Below, piece by piece: positions 47,301 through 58,941 of a DNA stretch of 64,000 bases. Source of the stretch: Paratinospora sagittata. Lineage: Eukaryota > Streptophyta > Magnoliopsida > Ranunculales > Menispermaceae. The first letter of the stretch is position 1. Each line of letters begins with the position of its first letter. Location of the stretch: assembly GCA_035771175.1 (NCBI GenBank), contig CM069593.1:19621956-19685955 (forward strand). Direction: 5' to 3'. Below the pieces are notes generated by a model that ran no database searches, was not told the origin of the DNA, and saw nothing but the letters and a program-made list of their open reading frames with translations. Position numbers and translations under genes: made by a program.

Positions 47301-50300
47301 TGAAGTTGTGAGCATCAGCTGTCTAACTATTAGCCCAGATCCCTTGTTTTAAGTTGTTGAAATCAGTTCTTTTATTTCTTTTTGATGAATGCAAGCAAAT
47401 GTTCCTGTATAATGCATGTTTTATTTGGCAACCTTGGTAAGATCACCATAATTGCATAGAATGAAAGTGTGTCACTTCTCCCCCAAACAACAACAAAGAA
47501 CCTTTACAAATGTAAAATGTTTTGAATAAGTTTTAAAGATGCAATGGTGTTCAACATAAATTTAAAGCATATGAAAACTTATATACACTAATTTAGGTAT
47601 GAAGGGGAAAAACATGTATAAACTTGCCAGATTAAGTGTGAGAAAAACTAGATGTCATAATCACATTAAGTTTATTAAAGAAATGATCAAAGAATCTTAT
47701 TGACAAATAAGGAGATTTTAGAAGGTGAAAGCCCTAATTTGAAAACCTATCAATTGAAAATTATTAAATCTTTTTTTTAAATCACATTAAGTTTATTAAA
47801 GAAATGATCAAAGAATCCTGTTGACAAATAAGAAGATTTTAGAAGGTGAAAGCCCTAATTTGATAAGCTATCAATCGAAAATCATTAAATCTTTTTTAAA
47901 GTTTAAAAATGTAATAAGTGAGGGATAAGTAATTGAAAAAAAACACTCTTTTGTGAAATTAGGACACTTCAAGATAAAAGAAAGCACTTGAAGAATGATT
48001 AATATGGCTAAAGATTTAAGCCTAGATGGCATCCTGGTTGAGGTTCAAAAGTGTTGTGGAAGACAAGATTTATGGTTAGCAAAAGTATTAAATTAGATTT
48101 TATCAACGGAAATAATGTCCACTAAAGAGTAAGGCTGTAAGCTTTGGTGTAATGATAAAGTTTGCCTAAGAACAAATGTCGGAGGAAATCAAACTTAAGG
48201 CGAGTACATGGTCTTCGCCTCCACTTTGGCCAACGAATTTTCAATTTCAGATTAGATGCTAAGTTTGAACAATTGTTTGTTTCAAGGTCGGGGTTGATGT
48301 TTTCATCATTTTGTAGGAAAAAATTTAGGCCTAAGGGGTCATTGGATCATGGGCTATGTTGGTGAAGGATAGGTGGTAAACATGCGGTAAGAGAGAGCAT
48401 TATTTTTCTTCCCTAGAGGGACACAAGTAATCACCTTTGGTGCTTACCTCATTTTGTATTATGCTTTATTAAATCAATATAAATTATGATTTGTTTTTAC
48501 TCAAAAAAAAAAGAGATGACCTTGTGATTATAGGATCTATAATTGTAGGTAGACTTTATCTTCTTTTTTTTTTTTTTTTTGAGCAGAAACGAATTATAAT
48601 TTTTATTGAATCGATATAAATTATTAAACTTTATAAGGAGTAGCATTCTCTTAACTCTAATGACTCTTGATTATAGATCCTAAAGTTTGCCCACAATAAT
48701 TTTATAATTTTAGAAATAGTTGTTTTTCAAAGTGAGGGTAAGGCTTTTTACATCAACTCTTCTATAGGTCCTATTATCTAATGCATTGGGTTCATCCTTT
48801 AAAAGAATGCTTGATGGGTCGAGGAAAAAGTATTTTAGTATCCATAACAAAAAAATAAATGAGATTAGTAGTTAAAGTTATTAAGGTATGTAATTGATGA
48901 GTCATACTCAATCAACTCAACTCAAATCAACTATGCCCTTTCTCAACTACATTGGGTTGGCTATGATTAAGATTAATGTCATAGTTGATCTTACGAAGTT
49001 GTATGCTAGCTGTTAGCTACTTAATGCAACTCTCTTCCTTACCTGATCTTGGAACCAATTGTGGTGCAGTTTGATGAGTCATATGATGAAATTATAAAAT
49101 TATTAAGATATGAACTTGAGGTTGGTCGTTGGTGTAGCTACTTAAGGCACACTATACAATTCCTCATCCTCAAAACAATCTCCTTAGTTTCCTTGGTTGA
49201 TTATTTGACTGCTATATTAGATATTGGCACTTACAATTATGCTATACAAAAATGGAATTAACTGACAGAGAAACTGCACTTTCAAATAGTATGGGAAGTT
49301 TCCTATTTAATCATTTAGGTTCTTGAGCTTTAAGCCAACTTTAAAGGTTAATCTTAGTTTTAAGATGTGGATGTGATTTGTACATGAGACCCTTACAATT
49401 TTTTTTTAACACATGGCCACACATTAAGCAAATTAATTAACTTACATCTCCCATTTAATGTGACATCATGTATCAACGACACATTTGTGTATTTTAGAAA
49501 AGGTCAGCTGTATCTTAACTTAAGAATATCTTTTCTTATACAGATGGAAAGGGAAAGTAGTAATGAAGGATCAATTAACTTAATTTAGATTTGGCCGCAT
49601 CTTTCTAATCTCCAGTTTCTTTTAGGTTCTTCACACTAGGGTTAGAAACTCATTTCCTTAAAATCTCAAATGATTAATTCTCCACAATCCTGACCATCTT
49701 TCTGCCCCCTTCATGCAATTCAGTGTATCAATTATGGGCCTCCTCTGATTCAATCAGTTGCTCATATTTATTATTTTCTTTAATTTCAATTACAAACAAT
49801 TACTTCCATCTAGTTCATTTGTGTGTCAATTATCTTCAGGCTACTATACTGACCACTAGTAATGCTTTGTTCTTCGATTCAAACTTTAGGTGTATGTTGT
49901 GAGACTCAAGCCAAGAGACTCACCACGGCCTAAAATTTTTCAATCATCTGCCGCAGCTGCAGCAGCGGCATCTGTTTCTGCTGCATATGCCTTGATCAAA
50001 AAGACATCTGAATCAAAGTCTGATGGAATAATTGAGGAGGAGGATGAAGCTATTAATGGACTCCAAATGGAACACCCTCCACAAGACATAACTAGCAACG
50101 TAGAAGGACTTATGGAAGCTAAAAAGATGTTGGAGATGTCAATTGCAGATATTGTAGATGAAAACTCAAGGATTAAGGGAGAACTTGAAGAGGTGAATAA
50201 TACCCATGCAGAATTGTCTACGGTATGCTTCTATTGCAATGATTTAGAACAAGTTTCACCTCTGTGAGGCTAATATTTGAGCTAATTCTCATTGTGTTAC

Positions 50301-50732
50301 CTAATTTTCTTGTAGGAACTACTCTCAGTCAGAGGTCAACTGGCGGATGAGTTGTCAAGATGTTTCAAACTTGAGGTTCTGTCTTCTTTTTTATTCTGTT
50401 TTATATTGGGGTTATCTTTTCTTTGCTTTGTGGTTTTGATCTACAGTACAGTGACCGTTAAGTTCTTTGGATTTAAAGTTTCCTTTTCTTTCTCTCTCTT
50501 TAGGTAAAATGCAAATGACAAAATTTTTGGGTTGCTCCTTATGTAGGCACAAATTGCAGAACTGGGGCAGGCCCTCAACTCATTGCAGTCCATAGAGAAC
50601 GAATTGGAGGTACTACGAAGACAGAATTCTGCAATGGAACAAGATACAGAGTTTGACACTGATGGGGCTACCCAGAGGCAAAGTTCAGGTGGCGTTTGGC
50701 AGTGGATTGCTGGTGGCAAAAGCAACTCTTAA
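44347..50732 (+). CDS. Kelch-repeat protein with C-terminal coiled coil (ACBP4/5-like without the acyl-CoA-binding domain)
   Basis: Exons: 44347-44463, 45014-45091, 45171-45290, 45380-45446, 45533-45594, 45769-45911, 45988-46114, 46535-46649, 46775-46863, 47102-47188, 49890-50222, 50316-50375, 50547-50732, all GT-AG and in frame; 527 residues. Residues about 36-350 form kelch blades with the usual GG pairs (LYVVGGSRKGR, LILLGGHSKE, LIIFGGEDARKR, LLIFGGCSHS, WYIVGGGDNK, LVAFGGYYGEY). A poly-Ala stretch follows, then an acidic linker and a Leu/Glu-rich coiled coil (about 415-505). The arrangement matches the kelch and coiled-coil parts of plant acyl-CoA-binding proteins 4/5, but no ACB domain precedes it. 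It is probably a cytosolic scaffold. The exact partner is unknown. Confidence 0.88.
44568..44878 (+). mobile_element. Non-autonomous Helitron in kelch-gene intron 1
   Basis: Starts with TCTATACTATTTATAAAGCC and ends with CTAGT after the hairpin-forming gtaacgcacgtgcacgttca. It is inserted between A and T with no target duplication. The 5' TC, 3' CTRRT and near-terminal hairpin are the Helitron hallmarks. 311 bases, no coding capacity. Confidence 0.65.
47661..47896 (+). repeat. Tandem duplication of about 115 bases in kelch-gene intron 10
   Basis: The unit starting tcacattaagtttattaaag (47661) is repeated from 47782 with about 10 differences, both copies ending in attaaatctttttt. Confidence 0.8.
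48001..48125 (+). pseudogene. LINE reverse-transcriptase fragment in kelch-gene intron 10
   Basis: One frame reads SLDGILVEVQKC then WLAKVLN, followed by a stop. This resembles the GPDGIPVEVWKC...WLTKLFN block of plant LINE reverse transcriptases. It is very short and interrupted; the surrounding 2.7-kb intron (47189-49889) also holds SINE-like and inverted LINE-tail debris (about 48900-48990). Confidence 0.4.
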
Positions 50733-51337
50733 AATTGTCTAAGATCAGAAACATGATATGAAAAGAGTGGGGCACAATGTTAATGATTTTTTTTTTCAGC
50801 AGGCAGCTTTTACACGTAGGGGAAGATAATCAACATGGTTTTGGTTGAAGCAAACTGAAAAGCCCATCAAGAAATCCTGCTTCAAATGCATTGGCAAAAG
50901 TCATGTATTTTCAGAGAATCAGAGCTTGCAAGCCATTGTTATTTCAAATGAAGAACATCTGAAACATTTTGGGAGTTTTTGAGCGACAGAGGTTGCAGGC
51001 TAATTCATTAGGTAAGGGATGACTTGTATTTGTTCATTGTGTTGTTGTTTGCCGGTTGGAATGGTTTCTTTGTCCAATTGAATTCATTTTTTTTTGTTAA
51101 GAGTTTGATATATGAATTCCATCCAGTTGCAGCTAATGACAAGCATGCAGTTCTATCAAAATATATAGTTACTTAGCATTCAAGGGAGTAAATTTTCTGC
51201 CTAGTTAACACCTTTTATCAATTAGTAGGATGTTCTTCAGAAGCAACATTGGCAGTGATGAACCACCAACTGTTTGTAAATTATATACAAGTGAACACCC
51301 AACCCTACCAAATCACGGTAACCGTGTCCCTTGTAGT
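50733..51337. other. 3' flanks of the convergent kelch and ligase genes
   Basis: Probable 3' untranslated regions of the two genes, only 605 bases between stop codons. No other feature is seen. Confidence 0.6.
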
Positions 51338-54321
51338 TTACAACTTGGAGAAAAGCTGTTGGGTTTGGCTAACCAGTTCTTTTCTCAAGATTTTGCCAGC
51401 AGCTGATCTTGGGATGCTGCTAATAAAGCCAACCTTCCTTACTTTCTTGTATGGAGCCACCTGAATAAGAATTTACACTACTGATTAGAAATCCAACAAA
51501 TATAGTTGTTGGTATCAGTCCATGCTTATCGAAAGGAGTTTCCAACATAAGATCCTTTTGAATCAGAGCTTCCAGTATCATTTAAGTAAGAGCCATTATA
51601 TTAGATAAATGTTTTAACTATATTTATCAATCTTGCATCAATATTATTATTATGAGAATACACGAAGTCATTTTTGTTTGAGTACGTACTAAAATTGTCC
51701 TTTAAAATGTTATTTTATTTTTTATTAAAAAAAGTTACTTTTACATTAAGAAGGAAAAGATACTATTTTATAATTTAACTAATTTCCTTTTTTTGCACTT
51801 TTTTCTTTTCTTTTTACGTTTCTTTTTAAATTTAAGTAGTTCTTGTTCTACCTTTATAATTTTCACCATCTTACTCTTATTTTTTTTTTTATTTGAAATA
51901 ATTTTATTCTTTTATTAATATCAATAGACACAAATATACATTATAATTTATTAAATAAATATTTAATTAAAAATAATAAATTATAATAAAATTTTCCGAA
52001 TACTACGTATCCATTAACCGTCTTTAGAGCGTCCCATTGCATTTACGTTGTGTATGAAGGGAAGAAACATAGTTGCCAACCTGACTAGCTACAAACTGAA
52101 TCACTTGGTCTTCAGTGAGTTCAGAATCAGCTGATCTCACCACATATGCCATCGGTATTTGCCCCGCCTCCTCATCTTCAAACCTGCCAAAAAAAAAAAA
52201 AAAAAAAAAAAAAAGGTTTTTAGATCATTTCCTTTCAACCCTGTAACCCACGGTCCACCCTTCACTGTATGCATGCAAAATTGGGGCTGTAGACTTGTTG
52301 TCACAAAAATCTTAATTTTTGTTTACAAATATTTTTAAAATTAAAATAATGATCATTTTATCTGATCAGTTAACAAATGATGTGGCCACACTTAAATTTT
52401 AGATCTACTAATTGGACGTCACCAAAGATTTAAAAAAAATAAATAATTAAAGGCATTTTAAAAAAAATATGATAAAGATAATACATAAAATAATTTTTGT
52501 ATTTTTTACAAAAAAAATCTTTAATTAAATTTTTTTAAGAACGAATTTTTGGTGACGCTAAATCAAACTAGTCAATGACAAATGAAACTTTATTTTGATT
52601 TTAATGATATTTGTAAAATTTTTTAAAATTTTTATGACAATTAAGTTAAAAACCCTGTAAAATTGTATGAAAGAAAAACCCACGGTATGACTGCAGCGTC
52701 AAGTATAAGAGGATGACTCAGAAGGACCGTTTCTAGTTCCGCTGGAGCCACCTACATTTCCCATCAAAACACATCTCTTATAAATCATCAAATTTCAAAT
52801 AACCACCACAAAGAAACCACATGACCTAACCACTATATCAATCAATCAATCAATTACCTGGTACCCATTATGCTTAATCAGCTCCTTAATCCGATCGACA
52901 ACGTAAACAAACCCATCCTCATCAATATAACACATATCCCCAGTTCTCAACCACCCTTCCTCATCAACCGTCATCCTCGTAGCTTCCTCATTCCCCAAGT
53001 ACCCCTTCATCACCGTCGCACTCCTCACCCACAACTCCCCTTCCCTATTCGGACCCAACCCCTCCCCACTCTCCACATCCACAATCCTCCCACAAATCCC
53101 CGGCAACAACTGCCCCACCGACCCACCTCGCTTCCTCGCATCCTCATCCCTCACAAAATAACTCGTAGCACCACCGCTCTCCGTCAACCCATACCCCTCT
53201 CGCAACTCCACCCACGGATACTTCTCACGAAACCTCTCCGTTACTTCCTTGCCCAGCGGCGCCGCCCCCGACCCCACTCGCCGCACCGTCGACAAGCCCC
53301 GGTCTCCGCTTCTCTTCACTAACCCTAGAATCACCGGCGGCACCGCCATGATGTTATTGATTCTGTATTTCTCGATAGCGTCGAGCATGGATTGGAAGTC
53401 GAATTTTGGCATAATGACTATGGTGGATCCGGCGCAGAACAGCCCTAGCCCGAAGAACGCGAGTCCGTAGATGTGAAACATTGGGATGAAGCACAAGAAC
53501 ACGTCGTTCTGAGCCGATGTTACGTCGATCGTCCATTTTAGAAGCGTCATTACGGAGATTAAGTTCGCGTGTGTTAACACGACTCCTTTGCTTACGCCGG
53601 TCGTGCCGGAGGAGTAGAGGATAGCGGCGGTGTCGGTCTGGAGGATGCGAGTCTCCGGCGATTCTGACGGATCGCCATACTCGATTAGTTCATCTATCGA
53701 GATCTCGATCTCGATCTCGTTCTTGTTCTCGTAGTTTTGTGATGATCGAGTTGTGACCAGAGTGGGAACGCCGGTGGGAGTGAGTTTGTGAAGTTCGTCT
53801 GGTGCGGAAATGGCGAGTTTGGCGCCTGAGTCGCGGATTTGCTGCGCGATTTCCGGCGCGGTGTTGAGCGGATTGGCGGTGGTGAGGACGGCGCCGATGG
53901 AGAGAACGGCGAGGCAGATGGTGGGGTATAAGAGGGAGTTTGGGGAGAGGAGGAAGACGACGTCGTTCTTGCGGATTCCGATTGCGTGGTGCAAGGCTGC
54001 GGCGAGAGAGTGGATGTTGTGACGGAGTTGAGCGTAGGTGAGACGGTGATCGGTGAGTGAGTCGATGAGTGCGATTCGTGATTCGGCGTTGTGGTTGGTG
54101 GTGGGGTTTGGAAAGTGGGAGAGGACGTATTTGGCTGTGTGGAGATCGGGTTGAGTTGGGATTTGGTGGTTATGGCCGAGTTTGTGGAGCGAGTTGTAGA
54201 TGCCAGTGTTGTGGCAGAATCCGCTTCGGTCGTGTTGTTGTGATTGCTGGGGAATTGGTACTGATGAGTTTTGTTTGTGTTCTTCGGTACTGGTAATGTT
54301 CCATCCATCTTGGGTAGCCAT
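51338..54321 (-). CDS. 4-coumarate:CoA ligase-like acyl-activating enzyme with peroxisomal signal
   Basis: An ANL-superfamily enzyme that makes acyl-CoA from an acid, ATP and CoA through an acyl-AMP. Exons: 54321-52858, 52751-52684, 52183-52081, 51460-51338, joined in frame to 585 residues. The AMP-binding P-loop motif [11 protein letters not shown] is at about 236-246. Later come GYGLTE, the box II-like GELWVRS, WLRTGD, and [15 protein letters not shown]. The catalytic Lys is in SAAGKILRK near the end. The last three residues are SKL, a canonical PTS1. The N-terminus is some 30-40 residues longer than typical 4CL, and rich in Gln, His and Asn. Peroxisomal 4CL-like proteins include OPC-8:0 CoA ligase (OPCL1), so a jasmonate or fatty-acyl role is possible; the substrate cannot be read from sequence. 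A TATA (gtataaataa) lies about 110 bases upstream. Confidence 0.93.
52291..52649. mobile_element. MITE, family C, in ligase intron 3
   Basis: The ends (ttgtcacaaaaatcttaatt and, inverted, aattgtcataaaaattttaa) form imperfect inverted repeats of about 60 bases. A half-copy occurs at 35700-35853. The element lies wholly within the intron and has no coding capacity. Confidence 0.55.
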
Positions 54322-54430
54322 TACTCCTGAGCTGTGAGTATTTGCAGTGTTAAATCGTCGTTTTAGTTAGTGAAGAACAAGAAGAGGGTTAGTTTGCTGC
54401 GGTTATAGCAATGTTATTATATTTTTCGGT

Positions 54431-54440
54431 TTATTTATAC
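54431..54440 (-). promoter_or_regulatory. TATA box of the 4CL-like gene
   Basis: On the minus strand gtataaataa, about 110 bases upstream of the start codon at 54321. Confidence 0.55.
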
Positions 54441-54802
54441 GTGAATGGTTTTGGCTGAAGTGGGGGAGCCTTGTTAGGTACGTTTGTTGCTTGGACAGAT
54501 ATGCGCGTTTTGAAGCTTGGTGGCCGTCGAGGGCGAGCTGAACAAACTCAGGTGTTGTTATTTTCTGGTTCTATATTAAGGGAAGATTCGGGTATGATGC
54601 CTGGCAGGCAAATGCCAAAGAAGTGATAGTGTAAGATGGGACTACTCGAGGCTCTCCCGTTAGATAGCTTGTGAAACTTTTTGTTTTTTGCATTTGTTTA
54701 GGTTCGGTTCAGTTTTATGTATTGGACAACCTGAAAACGTTTGAGACGTTTGGTTGGGTGAATTAAAAATAGTTTTCGAAGATTTTAGAGATTTGAGGTT
54801 AC

Positions 54803-55097
54803 TGTCAAGAACACAATTGAAGAAATAATTTTTCTGTTATTTCATTCACAGTACGTTGTTACAATATATAAGATACACAAAGAGCTTTACAAGGAAAGTC
54901 AATAATATCTCTCCAGATTAATAGGAGACATTATAGGTGATATACTATAATTATGGATATCAATCCCATAATTATAGTAATCATATCAATTATGGATATC
55001 TCTCCAGATTTAGGAGATATTATAGGTGATATACTATAATTATGGATATCAATCCCATAATTATAGTAATCATATCAATTACCACTTAATTCTATCA
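54803..55097 (-). repeat. 3' LTR of the copia element
   Basis: 295 bases. Differs from the other LTR at three positions: near 54817, near 54856, and one C/T in the second internal repeat. It lies about 480 bases upstream of the 4CL-like start codon. Confidence 0.93.
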
Positions 55098-55104
55098 CCC
55101 TTTC

Positions 55105-58100
55105 TCAAGTTGGTGCATGGATATCGCACATGCCTAACTTGCATAGAGAATTATCAAACATATGGCTGGCCACGGCTTTGGTAAGAACATCGGCCAGTTG
55201 TTCTTCAGACTTCACAAATGGGAATGTAATGATCCCTGCATCAATTTTCTCCTTAATGAAATGTCTATCAATCTCAATGTGTTTTGTCCGATCATGTTGG
55301 ACTGGATTGTGAGCAATCGCAATAGCTGAAGTGTTATCACAATACAATTTCATTACTTCCTTTGAACCTGCCCTCAAATCCTTTAGCACGTTTCTCAACC
55401 AGAGTAACTCACACACTCCATATGCCATGCCTCTATACTCTGCTTCTGCACTTGACCTTGCTACAACAGGTTGTTTTTTACTCCTCCACGTCACTAGGTT
55501 TCCTCCCACAAAAGTAAAATATCCTGATGTAGATCTTCTGTCATCAGCTGAACCAGCCCAATCTGCATCAGTGTAACCTTCTACTCTCATATGATTATTT
55601 TTGGTGAAAAGCAAACCTTTACCTGGGGCAGATTTCAAATATCTTAATATGCGATCTACAGCATCCATGTGAGGTTTACGAGGATCATGCATAAATTGGC
55701 TCACAACCGACACTGCATAAGCAATATCTGGCCTCGTGTGAGACAAATAAATTAATTTTCCCACAAGTCTCTGGTATCTTCCCTTATCAATAGGAGGTGC
55801 ATTCGAACAGTAGAACAATTTATGATTTTGTTCCATAGGGGTACTTGTAGGCTTACATCCGAGAGTACCTGTCTCAATTAACAGGTCAAGAATGTATTTA
55901 CGCTGAGATAAGAAGATACCATTATTTGATCGGGCTACCTCAATACCAAGAAAATACTTCAAGTCACCAAGTTGTTTCATTTCAAACTCTGAAGCTAAGC
56001 GTCGTTGCAAACTCTCAATTTCATCTTGATCATCACCCGTTACTACCATATCATCTACATAGATAATCAAAGCAGTAATTTTTCCCTTTCTGTGCTTTAG
56101 GAATAATGTATGATCGGAGTTGCTTTGTCTATAACCAAAGCTCTTCATGGACTTGGTGAATCTCCCAAACCATGCTCTTGGAGATTGCTTTAACCCATAT
56201 AACGCCTTCTTTAGCTTGCACACCATAGTAGTATTTGAGTATTCCTCTACACCTGTGGGAGGATCCATATATACTTCTTCTACAAGGTCTCCATGTAAAA
56301 ATGCGTTTTTTACATCGAATTGAAGAAGCGGCCAATCTCGGTTAGCTGCCAAAGATAAGAGCACTCTTACTGTATTAAGCTTGGCAACAGGTGCAAAAGT
56401 GTCTTGATAGTCAACCCCATATGATTGCGTATACCCTTTTGCGACCAACCGAGCTTTGTACCTTTCAATGGTACCATCTGCCTTATGTTTAATTGCAAAC
56501 ACCCATCGACATCCCACAGTTCTTTTCCCTTTAGGTAGAGGTACGAGTTCCCAAGTGAGATTCTTTTTAAGTGCTGCCATTTCTTCCGCCATGGCTTGAG
56601 TCCATCTAGGATCTGCTAAAGCTTCCTGCATTTTACTAGGAATAGAGACAGATGATAACTGCAGCACATAAGAGGCATATGACTCAGATAATCTTTTGGA
56701 AGACACATGATTACTTATGGGATATTTAGCTTTGGATTTAGGATCGGGTTCATACAAAAGTGGTGGTATACCACGGTTAGATCGGACTGGAAAGCGGGAT
56801 AGAGGTAGTTGAGGTTCATGATTAGCTTGGAATTCAACAACAGCATTATCAAGAACAGTAGTATTTATATGAGGATTTATGGGTACCTTTGAGATTGTCT
56901 CTGTAGAAGAAGATTGAGGCAGTGATTGTGCTTCATGTTGAGGCAAGATTGTACTATCCTGAATAGAGTTTGAATCATGCTTATCTGGGTCTATAGCACT
57001 GGTTTCATCATCCAGTAGTTCCAGTGATTCATTTTCCTTGGGTATAGCATTGACTTCATTGTCCTCCTGTGCCCGATACAAAAATTGGATTTCCTCATGA
57101 TTCAGCACTTCGTGTTGATGCACCCCCGGAAGTGAGGAATCAGTATTCGGTAATTGATAAAAGAGTTCATGTTCATGGAAAACAACATCCATTGAAACAT
57201 AAAACCTCTGTGAAGATGGATCAAAACATTTGTAGCCCTTCTGATTGATTCCATAACCCACGAAAACACACCTGGACGCACGAGACTCAAGCTTAGTTCT
57301 TTGATGTGGATGTAGGTGGACATACACCACACTCCCAAAAATTTTTGGAGCTAAATGTACTATGGGTGGCAGGGTGCAATGATCAGATAAAACATCCAAT
57401 GGTCGTCTGAAAGTAAGGACACTGGATGGTGTTCGATTAATCAAGTACACTGCCGAATACAACGCCTCACCCCACAAGTAAGAGGGAACATGGCCCCCAA
57501 TCAAGAGTGACCGAGTGACCTCCAATAACTGTCTATTTTTGCGCTCTGCAACACCATTCTGTTGAGGAGAATAAGGACATGTCGTTTGATGAATAATCCC
57601 TACCAATTGCATGAATGTGGACAACTTTTGCTTGAAATATTCCCCCCCATTATCTGAATGCAGAACTTTGATTGGAATGCCAAACTGTGTAGTCACCATT
57701 TGATGGAATAATTGAAAAATGGAGCAAACATCACTCTTGTGTTTCAACTGATAAACCCAAGTCATTCGAGTGCAATCATCAACGAATGTAACAAACCACC
57801 GCATTCCATTAGGAGTTGGAATTGGTGCCGGTCCCCAAACATCGGAATGAACTAATGCAAAAGGGAAAGTTGCTTTATTATCACTCAAATGAAAAGTAGT
57901 GCGATGACTTTTCGCCATTGTGCAAGTTTCACAAATAAAATCCTCAGGAGTACTATTACTAAACAAAGATGGAAATAATCTCTTAAGGTAGCTAAACGAT
58001 GGATGTCCCAATCTCTTATGCCATAACCAGATTTCCTCTTTGCGCTTATTCACCAAATCGGCCTGCACTATGTTGACTATGTTGACTTGTCCTTCTCTGT

Positions 58101-58941
58101 TGGAAGACGGGAACCCTTCCTCCAGATAGTACAATCCGCCAATTTGTTTACCACTGCCAATCTTCTCCTTGGTATGGATGTGCTGAAAAACACAGTGAGT
58201 AGGAAAAAATATGGCGACACAATTATGAGCTTTGGTAAATTGATAAATAGAAAGAAGGCTGCAATTCAAGGATGGCACAAATAACACATCTTTGGTGGTT
58301 AAGGTAGGAGATAAAGGGACTGTACCAACTCCTAGAACAGGAGATGATACACCATTAGCATTGGTGATGATAGTTTTGGAACACTGTTGAGATAAGTGAG
58401 AAAATTTTTTCTGGTCACAAGTCATATGCTCCGTTGCACCGGAGTCAATAATCCAATCACTATTTCTAGTAAAAGACATACCTGACTTAGCAGTGAATCC
58501 GACAGCGGCAACTAGGTTCCCTCTGGAATTGGTGTCCTCTTCCTTTGCATGAACGGACGTTTGTGAATTTTTCTTTCCCTTGGGATGCCAATCCGAATAG
58601 CCATGGAGACGAAAACATGTCTCAGCAATATGACCAGTACCACTGCAATGAGTACACTTTCTATCCTTCTTTGAGGTAGATGATTTTTGAGAGATCATTG
58701 CTGCCCCTTCTCCAATCTTATCACCCATCATAACATCTTGACGATTTGCCTCTCCACACACCATGGCATAAAACTGTTTGTATATTGGGAAGAGGTGTAA
58801 TTGCAAGTACTCGACCACGAACCCCACCAAGCTGAGAATCAAGACCAGCCAAAAAAGTATACACACGTTGACAGTTGACCTTGGTAGTATATTTGGCAAT
58901 ATCAACAGTACACTCCATAACACAGGGATCAATATCATCAA
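55105..58941 (-). CDS. Copia polyprotein (zinc knuckle to RNase H)
   Basis: 1278 codons open without a stop. About the first 55 codons are out of frame with the gag upstream; recognisable sequence begins near residue 57. In order: zinc knuckle CTHCSGTGHIAETC; protease DSGATEHMT; integrase zinc site (HKRLGHPS...CETC) and the D,D,E residues in VHSDVWG, HSDNGGEY and NGVAERKNR; reverse transcriptase with FDVKNAFLHGDL and the catalytic YVDDM; RNase H with TDADWAGS, SSAEAEYRG and YCDNTSA. The stop lies just before the 3' LTR. Pol looks intact; without an intact gag it would need help in trans. This is a plant genomic retroelement. Confidence 0.93.
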   Translation of the reverse strand: MMILIPVLWSVLLILPNILPRSTVNVCILFWLVLILSLVGFVVEYLQLHLFPIYKQFYAMVCGEANRQDVMMGDKIGEGAAMISQKSSTSKKDRKCTHCSGTGHIAETCFRLHGYSDWHPKGKKNSQTSVHAKEEDTNSRGNLVAAVGFTAKSGMSFTRNSDWIIDSGATEHMTCDQKKFSHLSQQCSKTIITNANGVSSPVLGVGTVPLSPTLTTKDVLFVPSLNCSLLSIYQFTKAHNCVAIFFPTHCVFQHIHTKEKIGSGKQIGGLYYLEEGFPSSNREGQVNIVNIVQADLVNKRKEEIWLWHKRLGHPSFSYLKRLFPSLFSNSTPEDFICETCTMAKSHRTTFHLSDNKATFPFALVHSDVWGPAPIPTPNGMRWFVTFVDDCTRMTWVYQLKHKSDVCSIFQLFHQMVTTQFGIPIKVLHSDNGGEYFKQKLSTFMQLVGIIHQTTCPYSPQQNGVAERKNRQLLEVTRSLLIGGHVPSYLWGEALYSAVYLINRTPSSVLTFRRPLDVLSDHCTLPPIVHLAPKIFGSVVYVHLHPHQRTKLESRASRCVFVGYGINQKGYKCFDPSSQRFYVSMDVVFHEHELFYQLPNTDSSLPGVHQHEVLNHEEIQFLYRAQEDNEVNAIPKENESLELLDDETSAIDPDKHDSNSIQDSTILPQHEAQSLPQSSSTETISKVPINPHINTTVLDNAVVEFQANHEPQLPLSRFPVRSNRGIPPLLYEPDPKSKAKYPISNHVSSKRLSESYASYVLQLSSVSIPSKMQEALADPRWTQAMAEEMAALKKNLTWELVPLPKGKRTVGCRWVFAIKHKADGTIERYKARLVAKGYTQSYGVDYQDTFAPVAKLNTVRVLLSLAANRDWPLLQFDVKNAFLHGDLVEEVYMDPPTGVEEYSNTTMVCKLKKALYGLKQSPRAWFGRFTKSMKSFGYRQSNSDHTLFLKHRKGKITALIIYVDDMVVTGDDQDEIESLQRRLASEFEMKQLGDLKYFLGIEVARSNNGIFLSQRKYILDLLIETGTLGCKPTSTPMEQNHKLFYCSNAPPIDKGRYQRLVGKLIYLSHTRPDIAYAVSVVSQFMHDPRKPHMDAVDRILRYLKSAPGKGLLFTKNNHMRVEGYTDADWAGSADDRRSTSGYFTFVGGNLVTWRSKKQPVVARSSAEAEYRGMAYGVCELLWLRNVLKDLRAGSKEVMKLYCDNTSAIAIAHNPVQHDRTKHIEIDRHFIKEKIDAGIITFPFVKSEEQLADVLTKAVASHMFDNSLCKLGMCDIHAPT

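Noticed and set aside
53694..54308. 204-codon Thr/Ser/Pro-rich minus-strand reading frame
   Set aside because: A shifted frame within the GC-rich first exon of the 4CL-like gene, which has the conserved motifs in its own frame.
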